Origin: an uncultured Clostridia bacterium
GTDB lineage: Bacteria; Bacillota; Clostridia; Oscillospirales; Acutalibacteraceae
Direction: 5' to 3'
DNA length: 64,000 nucleotides
NCBI GenBank assembly: GCA_946555465.1
Contig: CAMNST010000008.1
Location: 1 to 64,000 of the forward strand
Of the stretch, positions 25,108 to 33,900 are shown one piece after another. The position numbers and the translations under genes were made by a program. Position 1 is the stretch's first letter. Each line of letters opens with the position of its first letter. The notes beneath the pieces are model-generated. The model made no database searches. It was not told the origin of the DNA and was given only the letters and a program-made list of their open reading frames with translations.

Positions 25108-26127
25108 TTAATTCTTTTTATAAATCTCGTCAATGGGCATTGTAGCATAAGCATTGAGACTTTCATCCGCTTTTACACCGCTTATAAATTCATAATAACC
25201 CTGTGATGCAATCATTGCCGCATTGTCGCCGCAGTATCTGAGTTCGGGAATATATAACTCCCATTCATGTTTTTCACAAAGGGATTTTGCCTCTGCTCTT
25301 AATTTAGAATTGGCAGAAACTCCGCCTGCTATAACAATTTTGCAAAAATTTTTATCAACCGCCACTTTCTCAAGATTTGAAATAAGACAGTCAACAACAC
25401 TTTTCTGAAATGATGCGGCAAGGTCGGCAACATTTATATCTTCACCCTTCTGAGCAGCGTTATGAACCGTGTTAATTACGCTTGTTTTCAGTCCGCTGAA
25501 AGAAAAATCATATGGACTTCCGCTGACTTTCGGCTTTGGAAATTTAAAAGCATTTTCATTTCCCTGCGTGCTTATTTTATCTATGCTCACCCCGCCGGGA
25601 TAAGCAAGCCCCATCGTTCTGCCCGCCTTATCAAGGGCCTCGCCCGCTGCATCGTCACGCGTTTTGCCGATAACTTCAAAATCCGTATATGATTTTACAG
25701 CCACAATATGCGAATGGCCGCCGCTGACAACAAGGCAGAGAAACGGCGGTTTTACACTGCCCGAAATATAATTTGATGCGATATGCCCTCTGAGATGATG
25801 AACAGGAACAAGGGGTTTATCTGAGGCAAAGGCAAGACCCTTTGCAAAATTAACGCCAACAAGAAGAGCACCGATAAGACCGGGGGCGTATGTAACCGCT
25901 ACCGCATCAATATCATCCATGCTGCAATCTGCCTGTTCAAGCGCCTCTTTAACAACACCGCTTATTGACTCGGCATGACGTCGTGATGCTATTTCCGGCA
26001 CTACTCCGCCGTAGAGTTTATGCTCCTCAAGTGAGGTTGCAATAACATTTGATAATACCTTTCGTCCATCCTCAACAACTGCCGCAGCAGTTTCATCACA
26101 GGAGGATTCTATTCCTAAAATTTTCAT
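25108..26127 (-). CDS. tsaD: tRNA N6-threonylcarbamoyladenosine transferase TsaD
   Basis: Transfers the threonylcarbamoyl group to A37 of ANN-decoding tRNAs. The 339-residue protein has the ASKHA fold with IESSCDETAAA at the N-terminus, the metal-binding HHLRGH (H111, H115), FSGLKT and GGVSANSKLR. The start overlaps the preceding membrane-protein gene by 4 nt (ATGA), so it is the last gene of the polA-rimI-membrane protein-tsaD unit. TsaB, often next to rimI and tsaD, is not in this cluster. Confidence 0.96.
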   Translation of the reverse strand: MKILGIESSCDETAAAVVEDGRKVLSNVIATSLEEHKLYGGVVPEIASRRHAESISGVVKEALEQADCSMDDIDAVAVTYAPGLIGALLVGVNFAKGLAFASDKPLVPVHHLRGHIASNYISGSVKPPFLCLVVSGGHSHIVAVKSYTDFEVIGKTRDDAAGEALDKAGRTMGLAYPGGVSIDKISTQGNENAFKFPKPKVSGSPYDFSFSGLKTSVINTVHNAAQKGEDINVADLAASFQKSVVDCLISNLEKVAVDKNFCKIVIAGGVSANSKLRAEAKSLCEKHEWELYIPELRYCGDNAAMIASQGYYEFISGVKADESLNAYATMPIDEIYKKN

Positions 26128-27533
26128 TCATTTTCTCCGTAATATAAATTATAAATATCGTCGATACTTCGGATATGTTTCACTTCTTTATCATATGCAG
26201 AAACAATATTTTCTATGGTTTTCCACAGTCCGTCATCCTTTTTACAGTCAGGAAGTTGAAAATAACTTTCATCATCTGCAATAACATAAACATATTCCGA
26301 ATAATCGCCGTAAATCGTTTTATCATTATCTGAAACGGAATATGACTCAACAAGATAAATATCGGCATCTTCATAATCAATTTCGGAAATGATAAGCGGA
26401 CCTTCACACAATTTACAGTGGTCGTCATAAAAACCGATATTGGTTACAACTGACATCGAAAAAATCACAGCAACCAAAAGAGAAAACAGGCACAGTATTC
26501 TGTTGCATATTTTTATCGCTTTATTATTCTCTCTGCTGTCTTTATCAAATTTTCTTGAATAAAAAACCTTGTTGTTTTCATTTGCAAAACGCATAATAAT
26601 TTTCTTTGAAAAAAAACCTTTTACAAAGAAAAACAAAAACAAACCGTTTAAAAGAGCAAAAATATAATGTTCATAAACCGGAATACTCTGCCCTGCAAAA
26701 CGAAAATACGCATCGGGCGGAACAAAAGCGCCATGAAAGGTAAGCGCATAAAAAATTGCGGTGGTTATTAAAATAAGCACCATACTGCCAAAGAAAATTG
26801 CTGCATTAACTTTTCGCTTAAGTGAGGCAAACTGCTTTTCGGTCTCATCTACAAGTTCATTGCATTTACCCGGCAGATATCCCTGTTCAAGATAAGCAAG
26901 TAGTCGTTTTTCATAAATCGTGTTTATTTTATTTTTTGCCTGTTTTTTTCTTAGGCCTGCAAGCATCTTCTGCTTATCTCCGGCGTTGGCAGCATAAATG
27001 ATGTGGGAATAATCAAATTCAGACGGCAGTGCAAGATTCTCTTTCCAGTTTTCTCCGCTGCACATAATTTTATCCTGCCTGAAATAATTTTCAAGCGTGT
27101 TGATATATTGCGGTGTACCCGCTCTTTCAATATCCGCCATATATCTTTCGGTAAGCAGAACAAGTCTGCCCGCTGCAGAAGTTAAGAAACTTTTTCCGTA
27201 ACAGTTATAATAATAGTAAACATTGAAATCGCCGATGTTAAACAGATTGAATATATCATAAATTGAATATTCAAAGGGCGAATTTTCAAAAATATATTTT
27301 ATATCAAAACAATTTTCAGTGAAAAGCACACCTGTATTGAAAATAATTTTTGCCTTGAAATTTTCATATTGCACCAGTGCATAAAAACAATAATAATCAG
27401 ATGCATAAAAATCGCTGTATGTAACAAACTGTGCAAGTTCACTTCTTGAAACATAATTATCAATAAAAGTTTTGACAGCCTTGATATCTTCCTCCTGAGA
27501 AGACTTCAGTTTATACTTTTTATCTTTTTTCAT
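26124..27533 (-). CDS. Membrane protein of unknown function in the polA-tsaD operon
   Basis: A 469-residue protein with a long soluble N-terminal part (about residues 1-240) and three to four hydrophobic segments in the C-terminal half (about 243-265, 290-312, 345-368). A final roughly 95-residue soluble domain contains two nearby Cys (CKLC) and many acidic and Tyr residues. I do not recognise the family. ATG at 27533 is 7 nt from GGAG and 2 nt after the rimI stop; the 3' end overlaps tsaD. Its conserved position between rimI and tsaD may be incidental. Confidence 0.65.
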   Translation of the reverse strand: MKKDKKYKLKSSQEEDIKAVKTFIDNYVSRSELAQFVTYSDFYASDYYCFYALVQYENFKAKIIFNTGVLFTENCFDIKYIFENSPFEYSIYDIFNLFNIGDFNVYYYYNCYGKSFLTSAAGRLVLLTERYMADIERAGTPQYINTLENYFRQDKIMCSGENWKENLALPSEFDYSHIIYAANAGDKQKMLAGLRKKQAKNKINTIYEKRLLAYLEQGYLPGKCNELVDETEKQFASLKRKVNAAIFFGSMVLILITTAIFYALTFHGAFVPPDAYFRFAGQSIPVYEHYIFALLNGLFLFFFVKGFFSKKIIMRFANENNKVFYSRKFDKDSRENNKAIKICNRILCLFSLLVAVIFSMSVVTNIGFYDDHCKLCEGPLIISEIDYEDADIYLVESYSVSDNDKTIYGDYSEYVYVIADDESYFQLPDCKKDDGLWKTIENIVSAYDKEVKHIRSIDDIYNLYYGENE

Positions 27534-27535
27534 AA

Positions 27536-27970
27536 TCAATCTCCGAAATATTTTGTCATAATAACAGCATTTTCATCGGGATTACGATAAAAATCCGGTC
27601 GGATTCCGACCCTTTCAAAGCCCGTTTTTTCATAAAGATTTATTGCCGGCAAATTGCTTTCACGCACTTCGAGAGTCATAAAATTCATTTTATTTTTCAT
27701 ACACGCACGGATAAGTGCCTTTGCAACCCCGCGTCTCCGAAATTCAGGAAGAACAGCAACATTTGTAACATAACCCTCGCCGCTGAAAATCTGAAGACCC
27801 ATATACCCGGCAACTCTGCCGTCAATAAGAGCAACAACAAAATGTGCATTTTCATTGTCTATTTCTTCAGCCAGCGACTGTCTGCTCCATGGATTGCTGA
27901 AACAGTTTTTTTCTATTTCACAAACCTCGTCAAGATATTCTTCTTTAAATTCATCTATTTTCATAACCAT
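27536..27970 (-). CDS. rimI: Ribosomal-protein-alanine N-acetyltransferase family (RimI-like)
   Basis: A 144-residue GNAT acetyltransferase. The acetyl-CoA loop is VLPEFRRRGVAKAL (about residues 74-87), and TLEVRESNLPAINLYEKTGF is the RimI-type C-terminal motif. RimI acetylates the N-terminus of ribosomal protein bS18 and is usually linked to tsaB/tsaD, as here. It starts three nucleotides after the polA stop without a clear ribosome site, so it depends on translational coupling; a second ATG lies two codons on. Confidence 0.88.
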   Translation of the reverse strand: MVMKIDEFKEEYLDEVCEIEKNCFSNPWSRQSLAEEIDNENAHFVVALIDGRVAGYMGLQIFSGEGYVTNVAVLPEFRRRGVAKALIRACMKNKMNFMTLEVRESNLPAINLYEKTGFERVGIRPDFYRNPDENAVIMTKYFGD

Positions 27971-27973
27971 AAA

Positions 27974-30574
27974 TCAATGTGCATCATACCACGTATTGCC
28001 GATACATCCGTCCGCTCTTAAAAGAACTTTCATTTTGCACGCATTTTCCATTTCCTTTGTAACAATTTCAAGTGCCTTCTGCGCCTCTTCATCAGGCGCT
28101 TCAACAATAAGTTCGTCGTGCACCTGTAAAATCAGATGCGCCTGCATGCCCTCTTCTTTAAGCCTTCTGTCAACCTTAACCATTGCAATTTTAATTATAT
28201 CTGCAGCCGTTCCCTGAATCGGCATATTTCTGGCAACTCTTTCGCCGAATGCTCTCATCATATGATTGCTTGAAGAAAGTTCAGGCAGATATCTTCTGCG
28301 CTTAAAGAGGGTTTCACTGTAGCCCTTGTCTTTTGCAAGATCAATCATTTTTTTCATATAGGAATCAACCCCGCTGTAGGTGGCAAGATAATTATCAATA
28401 TACTGCTTTGCCTCTTTGTTTGAAACACCGATATCTTTTGCAAGAGAGAATGCACCGATACCGTAAACAATACCGAAATTAACAGCCTTGGCACTGCTTC
28501 TCATCTGCGGCGTTACCATTTCAAGCGGAAGATTGAACACCTGTGATGCAGTGATAGAATGAATATCATCGCCGTTATTAAAGGCTTTTATCATCGTTTC
28601 ATCGTCAGCAAGGTCAGAAAGAACACGCAGTTCAATCTGGCTGTAGTCTGCATCAATAAGTTTTTTGCCTTTGCCCGCAACAAAAAATTTGCGCATTTCT
28701 CTGCCAAGTTCGGTTCTGATAGGAATATTCTGCAGATTTGGCTCTAAGGAAGAAATTCTGCCTGTGCGGGTTTCAACCTGATTGAATCGGGTATGAATTC
28801 TGCCGTCATCTTCAATTACTTTCAATAAACCATCGCAGTATGTTGATTTAAGTTTGGTAAGCGAACGGTATTCAAGAATTTGCTCAATTACGGGGTGCTC
28901 ATTTTTAAGCCCCTCAAGCACTTCGGCATTTGTTGAATAGCCTGTTTTTGTTTTTTTCCTGCAGGGCAGATGCAAATCTTCAAAAAGCGCAATTCCCAGT
29001 TGTTTTGGTGAATTTATATTGAATTCATATCCCACACCGTCAAAAATAGACTTGGTCAGTTCATTTATTCTTACAGAAAGTTTTTTGCCGAAATCTTCAA
29101 TTCCCTGTCTGTCAACCTCAAAACCTGCATATTCCATTTTAGCAAGCACCGCTGAAAGAGGCAGTTCAATTTCGGTTAAAAGTTCTGCCTGTTCTGCTTC
29201 TTCAATAAGTTTATTTGTTTTATCAAAAAGAGGTTTAACCGTTGCGGAAATGCTTACGGTAATATCACTTTCACCAAGCGTATTAAGATATTCGGGAACT
29301 GCCACTCCGTATTCAAGACACAAGTGCTGCAGGTCATAATTATTATCACCGGGTCTCAAAAGATATGCCGAAAGCATAAGGTCACCGCAGCATTTTTTCA
29401 GTTCCACCCCGTATTTGCAGGCAAGGCGGTGAAGTTCCTTTGTGTTATATGAATATTTTTTTATGCTTTCATCTTCAAAAAAGTTGCGAACAAAATAGGA
29501 ATACTCGGGCGTTTCAGACGGCATAACGATAATTTCGTCACCAAATGAAAAATACAAATCCGTTATTTCACCATCAATTATATTCGGATAAAAATAAGCG
29601 TCACTGCCCTTAAGTTTATCCCAAAGATAATCGGCATCAACACAGGTAAGCCTGCTTATCTCCCTTTTTTTTACTTCCTGAACCTCACTGTCAACTGCAG
29701 CATTCGGATCAAGATTAAATCTGGGAATAAGCGAAAACAATTCAAGCCGTTTAAAAGTTATGGCCGCTTTGTTCAAATCTCCGTTGCCCACAACATAATT
29801 ATTTATTTGCAAATCAATCGGTGCCTGTGTACTGATGGTTCCTAAGTCAAGTGAAAGATAAGCCGTTTTCCTGCCCCTTTCAAGTTTTTCCTTTACACTC
29901 GGTTTAATATCAAGTTCAATAAGATTTTTATAAATATAATCAACCGTGTGAAAATGCTGAATAAGACTGAGCGCCGTTTTTTTGCCAATACCTGCAACAC
30001 CGGGAATGTTATCGCTGCTGTCGCCCTGAAGCGCTTTAACCTGAATTAGTTCAGGAGGTGTTACCCCATATTCATCCATAATTGCAGTCTCGTCATAAAT
30101 TTCCGTAACTGCCTGTCCCATTTTTGTTCTGGCAAGCAAAACTTTAACTCCGCCGTGTGCAAGTTGCAAAGAATCTCTGTCACCTGTTGCAATAAAACAC
30201 TCGTCTCCGTTTTTGCGGCAGGCATCTGCAAGAGTGCCGAGAATATCGTCTGCCTCCCAGCCCTCTCTTTCAATCGTTTTGTAGCCCAAATCCTTAAGAA
30301 TTTCTTTAAGCACAGGCATCTGCGTTCGCAGTTCTTCGGGCATACCATGACGCCCTGCTTTGTATGCATCATACATTTTATGACGAAATGTCGGAGCATG
30401 AACATCAAATGCTACTGCCACTGCATCGGGATTGCAAATTTCCTGAAGTTTAAGAAGAATATTTAAAAATCCATAAATTGCATTGGTATATTCGCCGTTT
30501 TTTGTTGTTAAAAGTCTTATTCCGTAAAAGGCACGGTTTACAATACTGTTTCCATCTACAACCAATAATTTCAT
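27974..30574 (-). CDS. polA: DNA polymerase I
   Basis: An 866-residue repair and Okazaki-processing polymerase. The start at 30574 is preceded by GAGGTAGTTGT; the open frame continues upstream to 30685 but crosses the promoter and is not coding. Domains: 5'-nuclease (about 1-290, VDGNSIVNRAFYG), a 3'-5' exonuclease-like domain (about 310-460) and the family A polymerase (about 490-866) with motif A DADYSQIELR, motif B RSSAKAVNFGIVYG and motif C LQVHDELIVE. The proofreading domain lacks the DxE metal motif, so it is probably inactive, as in Bacillus and Thermus enzymes. Confidence 0.95.
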   Translation of the reverse strand: MKLLVVDGNSIVNRAFYGIRLLTTKNGEYTNAIYGFLNILLKLQEICNPDAVAVAFDVHAPTFRHKMYDAYKAGRHGMPEELRTQMPVLKEILKDLGYKTIEREGWEADDILGTLADACRKNGDECFIATGDRDSLQLAHGGVKVLLARTKMGQAVTEIYDETAIMDEYGVTPPELIQVKALQGDSSDNIPGVAGIGKKTALSLIQHFHTVDYIYKNLIELDIKPSVKEKLERGRKTAYLSLDLGTISTQAPIDLQINNYVVGNGDLNKAAITFKRLELFSLIPRFNLDPNAAVDSEVQEVKKREISRLTCVDADYLWDKLKGSDAYFYPNIIDGEITDLYFSFGDEIIVMPSETPEYSYFVRNFFEDESIKKYSYNTKELHRLACKYGVELKKCCGDLMLSAYLLRPGDNNYDLQHLCLEYGVAVPEYLNTLGESDITVSISATVKPLFDKTNKLIEEAEQAELLTEIELPLSAVLAKMEYAGFEVDRQGIEDFGKKLSVRINELTKSIFDGVGYEFNINSPKQLGIALFEDLHLPCRKKTKTGYSTNAEVLEGLKNEHPVIEQILEYRSLTKLKSTYCDGLLKVIEDDGRIHTRFNQVETRTGRISSLEPNLQNIPIRTELGREMRKFFVAGKGKKLIDADYSQIELRVLSDLADDETMIKAFNNGDDIHSITASQVFNLPLEMVTPQMRSSAKAVNFGIVYGIGAFSLAKDIGVSNKEAKQYIDNYLATYSGVDSYMKKMIDLAKDKGYSETLFKRRRYLPELSSSNHMMRAFGERVARNMPIQGTAADIIKIAMVKVDRRLKEEGMQAHLILQVHDELIVEAPDEEAQKALEIVTKEMENACKMKVLLRADGCIGNTWYDAH

Positions 30575-30605
30575 ACAACTACCTCTATTATATATAATTA
30601 TATTT

Positions 30606-30634
30606 ATTGTACCACAAAATGTATTATTGGTAAA
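30606..30634 (-). promoter_or_regulatory. Sigma-A promoter of polA
   Basis: On the minus strand TTTACC (30634-30629), a 17-nt spacer and TACAAT (30611-30606) precede polA by about 32 nt. It is divergent from, and only 10 bp away from, the -35 box of the structured RNA gene on the plus strand. Confidence 0.55.
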
Positions 30635-30644
30635 TAAAAATAAA

Positions 30645-30674
30645 TTGACTAATGCATTTTTATTATGGTATAAT
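30645..30674 (+). promoter_or_regulatory. Sigma-A promoter of structured RNA copy 1
   Basis: TTGACT (30645-30650), an 18-nt spacer and a perfect TATAAT (30669-30674). The predicted first transcribed base, 7 nt downstream, is the first G of the RNA's terminal helix. Box sequences, spacer length and start distance are identical in copy 2. Confidence 0.75.
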
Positions 30675-30680
30675 AACTTT

Positions 30681-30850
30681 GCCAAATAAGAATTTAATAC
30701 TCCAAAGGTTCAGCAACGGTATGTATTTTTTATTTTTGATAAAAATACATGCTCTTATTTCACATACCGTTTTGAACGTGTATTGAATTCTTGTTTGGCG
30801 ACAGTTAGAGCCATGTGTTTTTTATGCGTGGCTTCGGCTGCGCATTTTTT
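30681..30850 (+). ncRNA. Structured RNA of unrecognised family, copy 1
   Basis: About 170 nt. The 5' end GCCAAATAAG... (30681-30700) pairs over 20 bp with 30780-30799. Inside, ACGGTATGT pairs with ACATACCGT and an A/U-rich helix extends to the tip, giving a long rod with internal loops. Then comes the segment GGCGACAGTTAGAGCCATG and an intrinsic terminator, AUGCGUGGC-UUCG-GCUGCGCAU plus six U (30824-30850). GCCAUGUG (30810-30817) can alternatively pair with UGCGUGGC (30825-30832), which would undo the terminator. A paralogue with the same promoter and 3' module lies at 57386-57557. I considered 6S RNA but could not support it. Confidence 0.7.
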
Positions 30851-30871
30851 ATTTTCGGAGGTGATAAATAT

Positions 30872-30922
30872 CTGTACTACACGCTTATGCACGCTCTGAT
30901 TGTTGTCAAACAAAATACTTAA
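30872..30922 (+). CDS. Possible tiny hydrophobic peptide behind RNA copy 1
   Basis: After the RNA terminator a GGAGG site (30857-30861) is followed 10 nt later by CTG TAC TAC ACG..., a 16-codon frame (read as MYYTLMHALIVVKQNT) ending 5 nt before the stem of a strong terminator. The start codon is non-standard and the frame may be a decayed toxin-like peptide. Evidence is limited to the ribosome site, the terminator and the parallel with copy 2, where a larger gene follows. Confidence 0.2.
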   Translation: MYYTLMHALIVVKQNT

Positions 30923-30926
30923 AAGA

Positions 30927-30963
30927 AAAGGGGCAGTCTCAGATATGAGACTGCCCCCTTTTT
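30927..30963. terminator. Strong intrinsic terminator, tail-to-tail
   Basis: GGGGCAGTCTCA pairs with TGAGACTGCCCC around GATA; A and T tracts flank the stem, so it can work in both directions. It ends the giant surface-protein gene (minus) and anything transcribed past the RNA on the plus strand. Confidence 0.85.
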
Positions 30964-30969
30964 GTTTGT

Positions 30970-33900
30970 TTACTTATTGGTGGTAACGGTTTTAACTGTT
31001 GACCACGCAGAGTAATATGTTTTTCCGTTCACTGTTTTATATGTACGAACACGTACATAATATCTCTTATTTGCTCCCATATAATTTCTTGTTACCGAAG
31101 AAGTTGATGTGTTTGCATAATTAAGCGTTCTTGAATTTGTAAAATTGCTGTACTGGCTGTACTGCAACTGATAACCCGTTGTCTGTACCTTCTGAAGGTT
31201 CCATTTTACGGTAAATGCCTGCGACTGAGCAGTAAGTGAACTGATTGTGGTTGATTTCGGGATAATATCAAAGGAGAGTGTTTTTGTTCCCGAATAATTG
31301 CCCATAAAGTTTACGATAATTGTGTAAGTGCCTACATTTGTTCTGCCCGGTGCATAAGTAAGCGTATAATCTGTTTTATACTTCAATGCAACACCCTGGC
31401 TGTTTTTAACTGTAACACCCGGGCCGATATCTCTGCCTGTGTAAACATAAGACGGCGCATTTACTTTAATTGTAGAAACTCTGTAAATGGTTGTTGTTGT
31501 GGAAGCCTTTTTGCTGCCGCATTCTTTACAAACATCTGTTTTCACAATTTTACCGTTGGATGATGCTGTTGCTTTTGTAACAGTTGTCTGGGTTTCGTAA
31601 CTGTGACCTTTTGGAGGCGTAATATCGCCCACATACTGATATCTGCAGTCTGCACAGGTATAGGTTGTGTAACCGCCTTCGGTACAGGTTGCTGCGGTTG
31701 GAACAATAATATAATCATGTTCAATCGGACCGGTGTAATCGCTTACATAACTGTCTCCGCATTCCATACAGGTGTATGTTGTGTATCCCTGTGATGAACA
31801 AGTAGGTTCTGTAACTTCTGTTTCATATTCATGACCTGTTGCCGAAGTGTAATCTGAAATATATCTGTATCCGCATTTTCCGCAGGTATATGTGGTGTAA
31901 CCATGTTCGGTACAGGTTGGTGCTTCTGTATTTGCGCTGAAGAAATGAGGTGTTTCATCTACATAATCATCAATATAAACATCACCGCATGACTTACAGG
32001 TATGCGTTGTGTAACCATACTGTGTACAGGTTGCTTCTGTTACAACATCTTCATAATCATGTTCAAGTTTTTCAACATAATTGTCAATAACAACTTCGCC
32101 GCACACGGTGCATGTGAACGCTGTGTAACCCTCTGTTGTGCATGTCGGTTCTGTGATAACTGCTGTAAAATTATGATCTGCCATATCGGTATAATCATCA
32201 ATGTAACTGTCATCGCAGTTTTCACATTTGAATGTTGTATAACCGATTGAGGTACATGTTGGTTCTGTTACAACTTTATCATATTTGTGAGGAAGTTTTT
32301 CCGTATAATTATCTGTTGAAACAAAACCACAGACTTTACATGTATGCGTTGTATATCCAACCGAAGTGCATGTTGCCTCTGTAACAGCATCTGTATTGTT
32401 GTGGCCCATCGGTTCTGTGAAATTGGCAATATATGTATCTTCACAAACCACACATTTATAGGTTGTGTAACCCTTTTCTGTACAGGTTGGTCTTGTTATT
32501 TCGGCATCATAGCCGTGACCTTTTGCAGAAAGAACTTTACCTTCCAAAACGATTTCGCCGCAGTTGTCACATACAACATCACCTGAATAACCTGTTTCCG
32601 TACAGGTTGGTTTGGTAGCGTTATCGGTATGAGTTGATTCGTGTATACAAGGCATTGTATATTCATCAACAACCACAATATCAAATGAACCGCTGATAAT
32701 AAATCCGTTTGCTACATAGGTAACATTAACTGTTTTGGTTCCCGCTGTTTCTGTTCCCGGCCAGTCGAATACACAGTATTCAATTTCGCAGTCAGAAACA
32801 GTAACGCCCTCTGTTGTAACTGTGAGTGTACCTGTTTCGAGTTCGTCACCGATAAGATATTCGCCTCTTGCATCTGTGATATCAAGATGAAGATTATCGC
32901 AGTACCAATAAGCGTATAATGTAATTCCGTCTGAAACAATATCATCTGCGCTTACAGGTTTTCCTGCATTTTCTGCATCATACCAGCCTGCAAATGTAAG
33001 ATTATAATTTTCATTCGGAATTGCATCGGGAACAGGCATTTCGCCGTATTTATCACCGATATTGTAACTTAATGTAAAGTTATCATTTGATAAACTTCCG
33101 CCGTTGAAATTTACTGCGCATTGATCAGGAGAAACGACATAAATATCAACACTGCCTTTTACAATATAACCGTTAGATTCAAACGCAACCATAACTGTCT
33201 TTTTGCCGGGTGTTGTCATATCGGGAACTGTTACATTGCAAATGTTTGCAGGAATAGAAGAGATGGTAAGGAAACTGATTTTCAATGTGCTTTCATCAAA
33301 TTTTTCACCAATCTGATAATGCGTTTTTGTTGTTTCAACATTTAATGGATAATCTGCCGAATACCAATAAGCATATAAAGTAATATCATCGTTTATAATG
33401 GTGTTTTCATTAACCTGAACACCTTTTGTTTTTGCATCATACCAACCGGCAAATTCTCCGTCTTCAAGAACCGGAACAGGAAGTTCGCCCAGTTTTTTGC
33501 CATATTCAACAATCTTGCTTTCGGCAGAACACTGACCGCCGTTTGCGTCTAATGTTACCGTGCGTGTTTCAACAACACGGCCGCTTATTGCATAAAGATT
33601 GATAACGGCACCATGTTCGTCAGTAAGATTATACAACCCTGCATTATCGGCATAAGCCACTTCATTGCTGCCGGGTGTTAATGACCAGCCCAAGAATTCT
33701 TCATCATCATTAACTAATCCGAGTGATTCTGCTGTTGGAATAAACGATGTATAATTGTAATAAAGTGTCATGCTTTCAACAAGATCACTTCCGTTATAAA
33801 GATTAACGATATATGTAATCGGCTGCCATACAGCATAAAGATTTACGTTTCCGCTTTCTGACGGACGTTTTGTAAGAACTTCGCCGTCCTGATATTCAAC

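Noticed and set aside
30575-30685. N-terminal extension of DNA polymerase I
   Set aside because: The open frame continues, but it crosses the promoter region, and the ribosome site GAGGTAG fits the start at 30574.
30681-30850. 6S RNA
   Set aside because: Length and rod shape are similar, but a second paralogue, the switchable 3' module and the position before small frames do not fit, and I cannot identify the conserved 6S central bubble.
31520-32650. CRISPR or satellite DNA repeat array
   Set aside because: The periodicity comes from coding Cys-rich units in one reading frame; unit DNA is diverged and there are no spacers.
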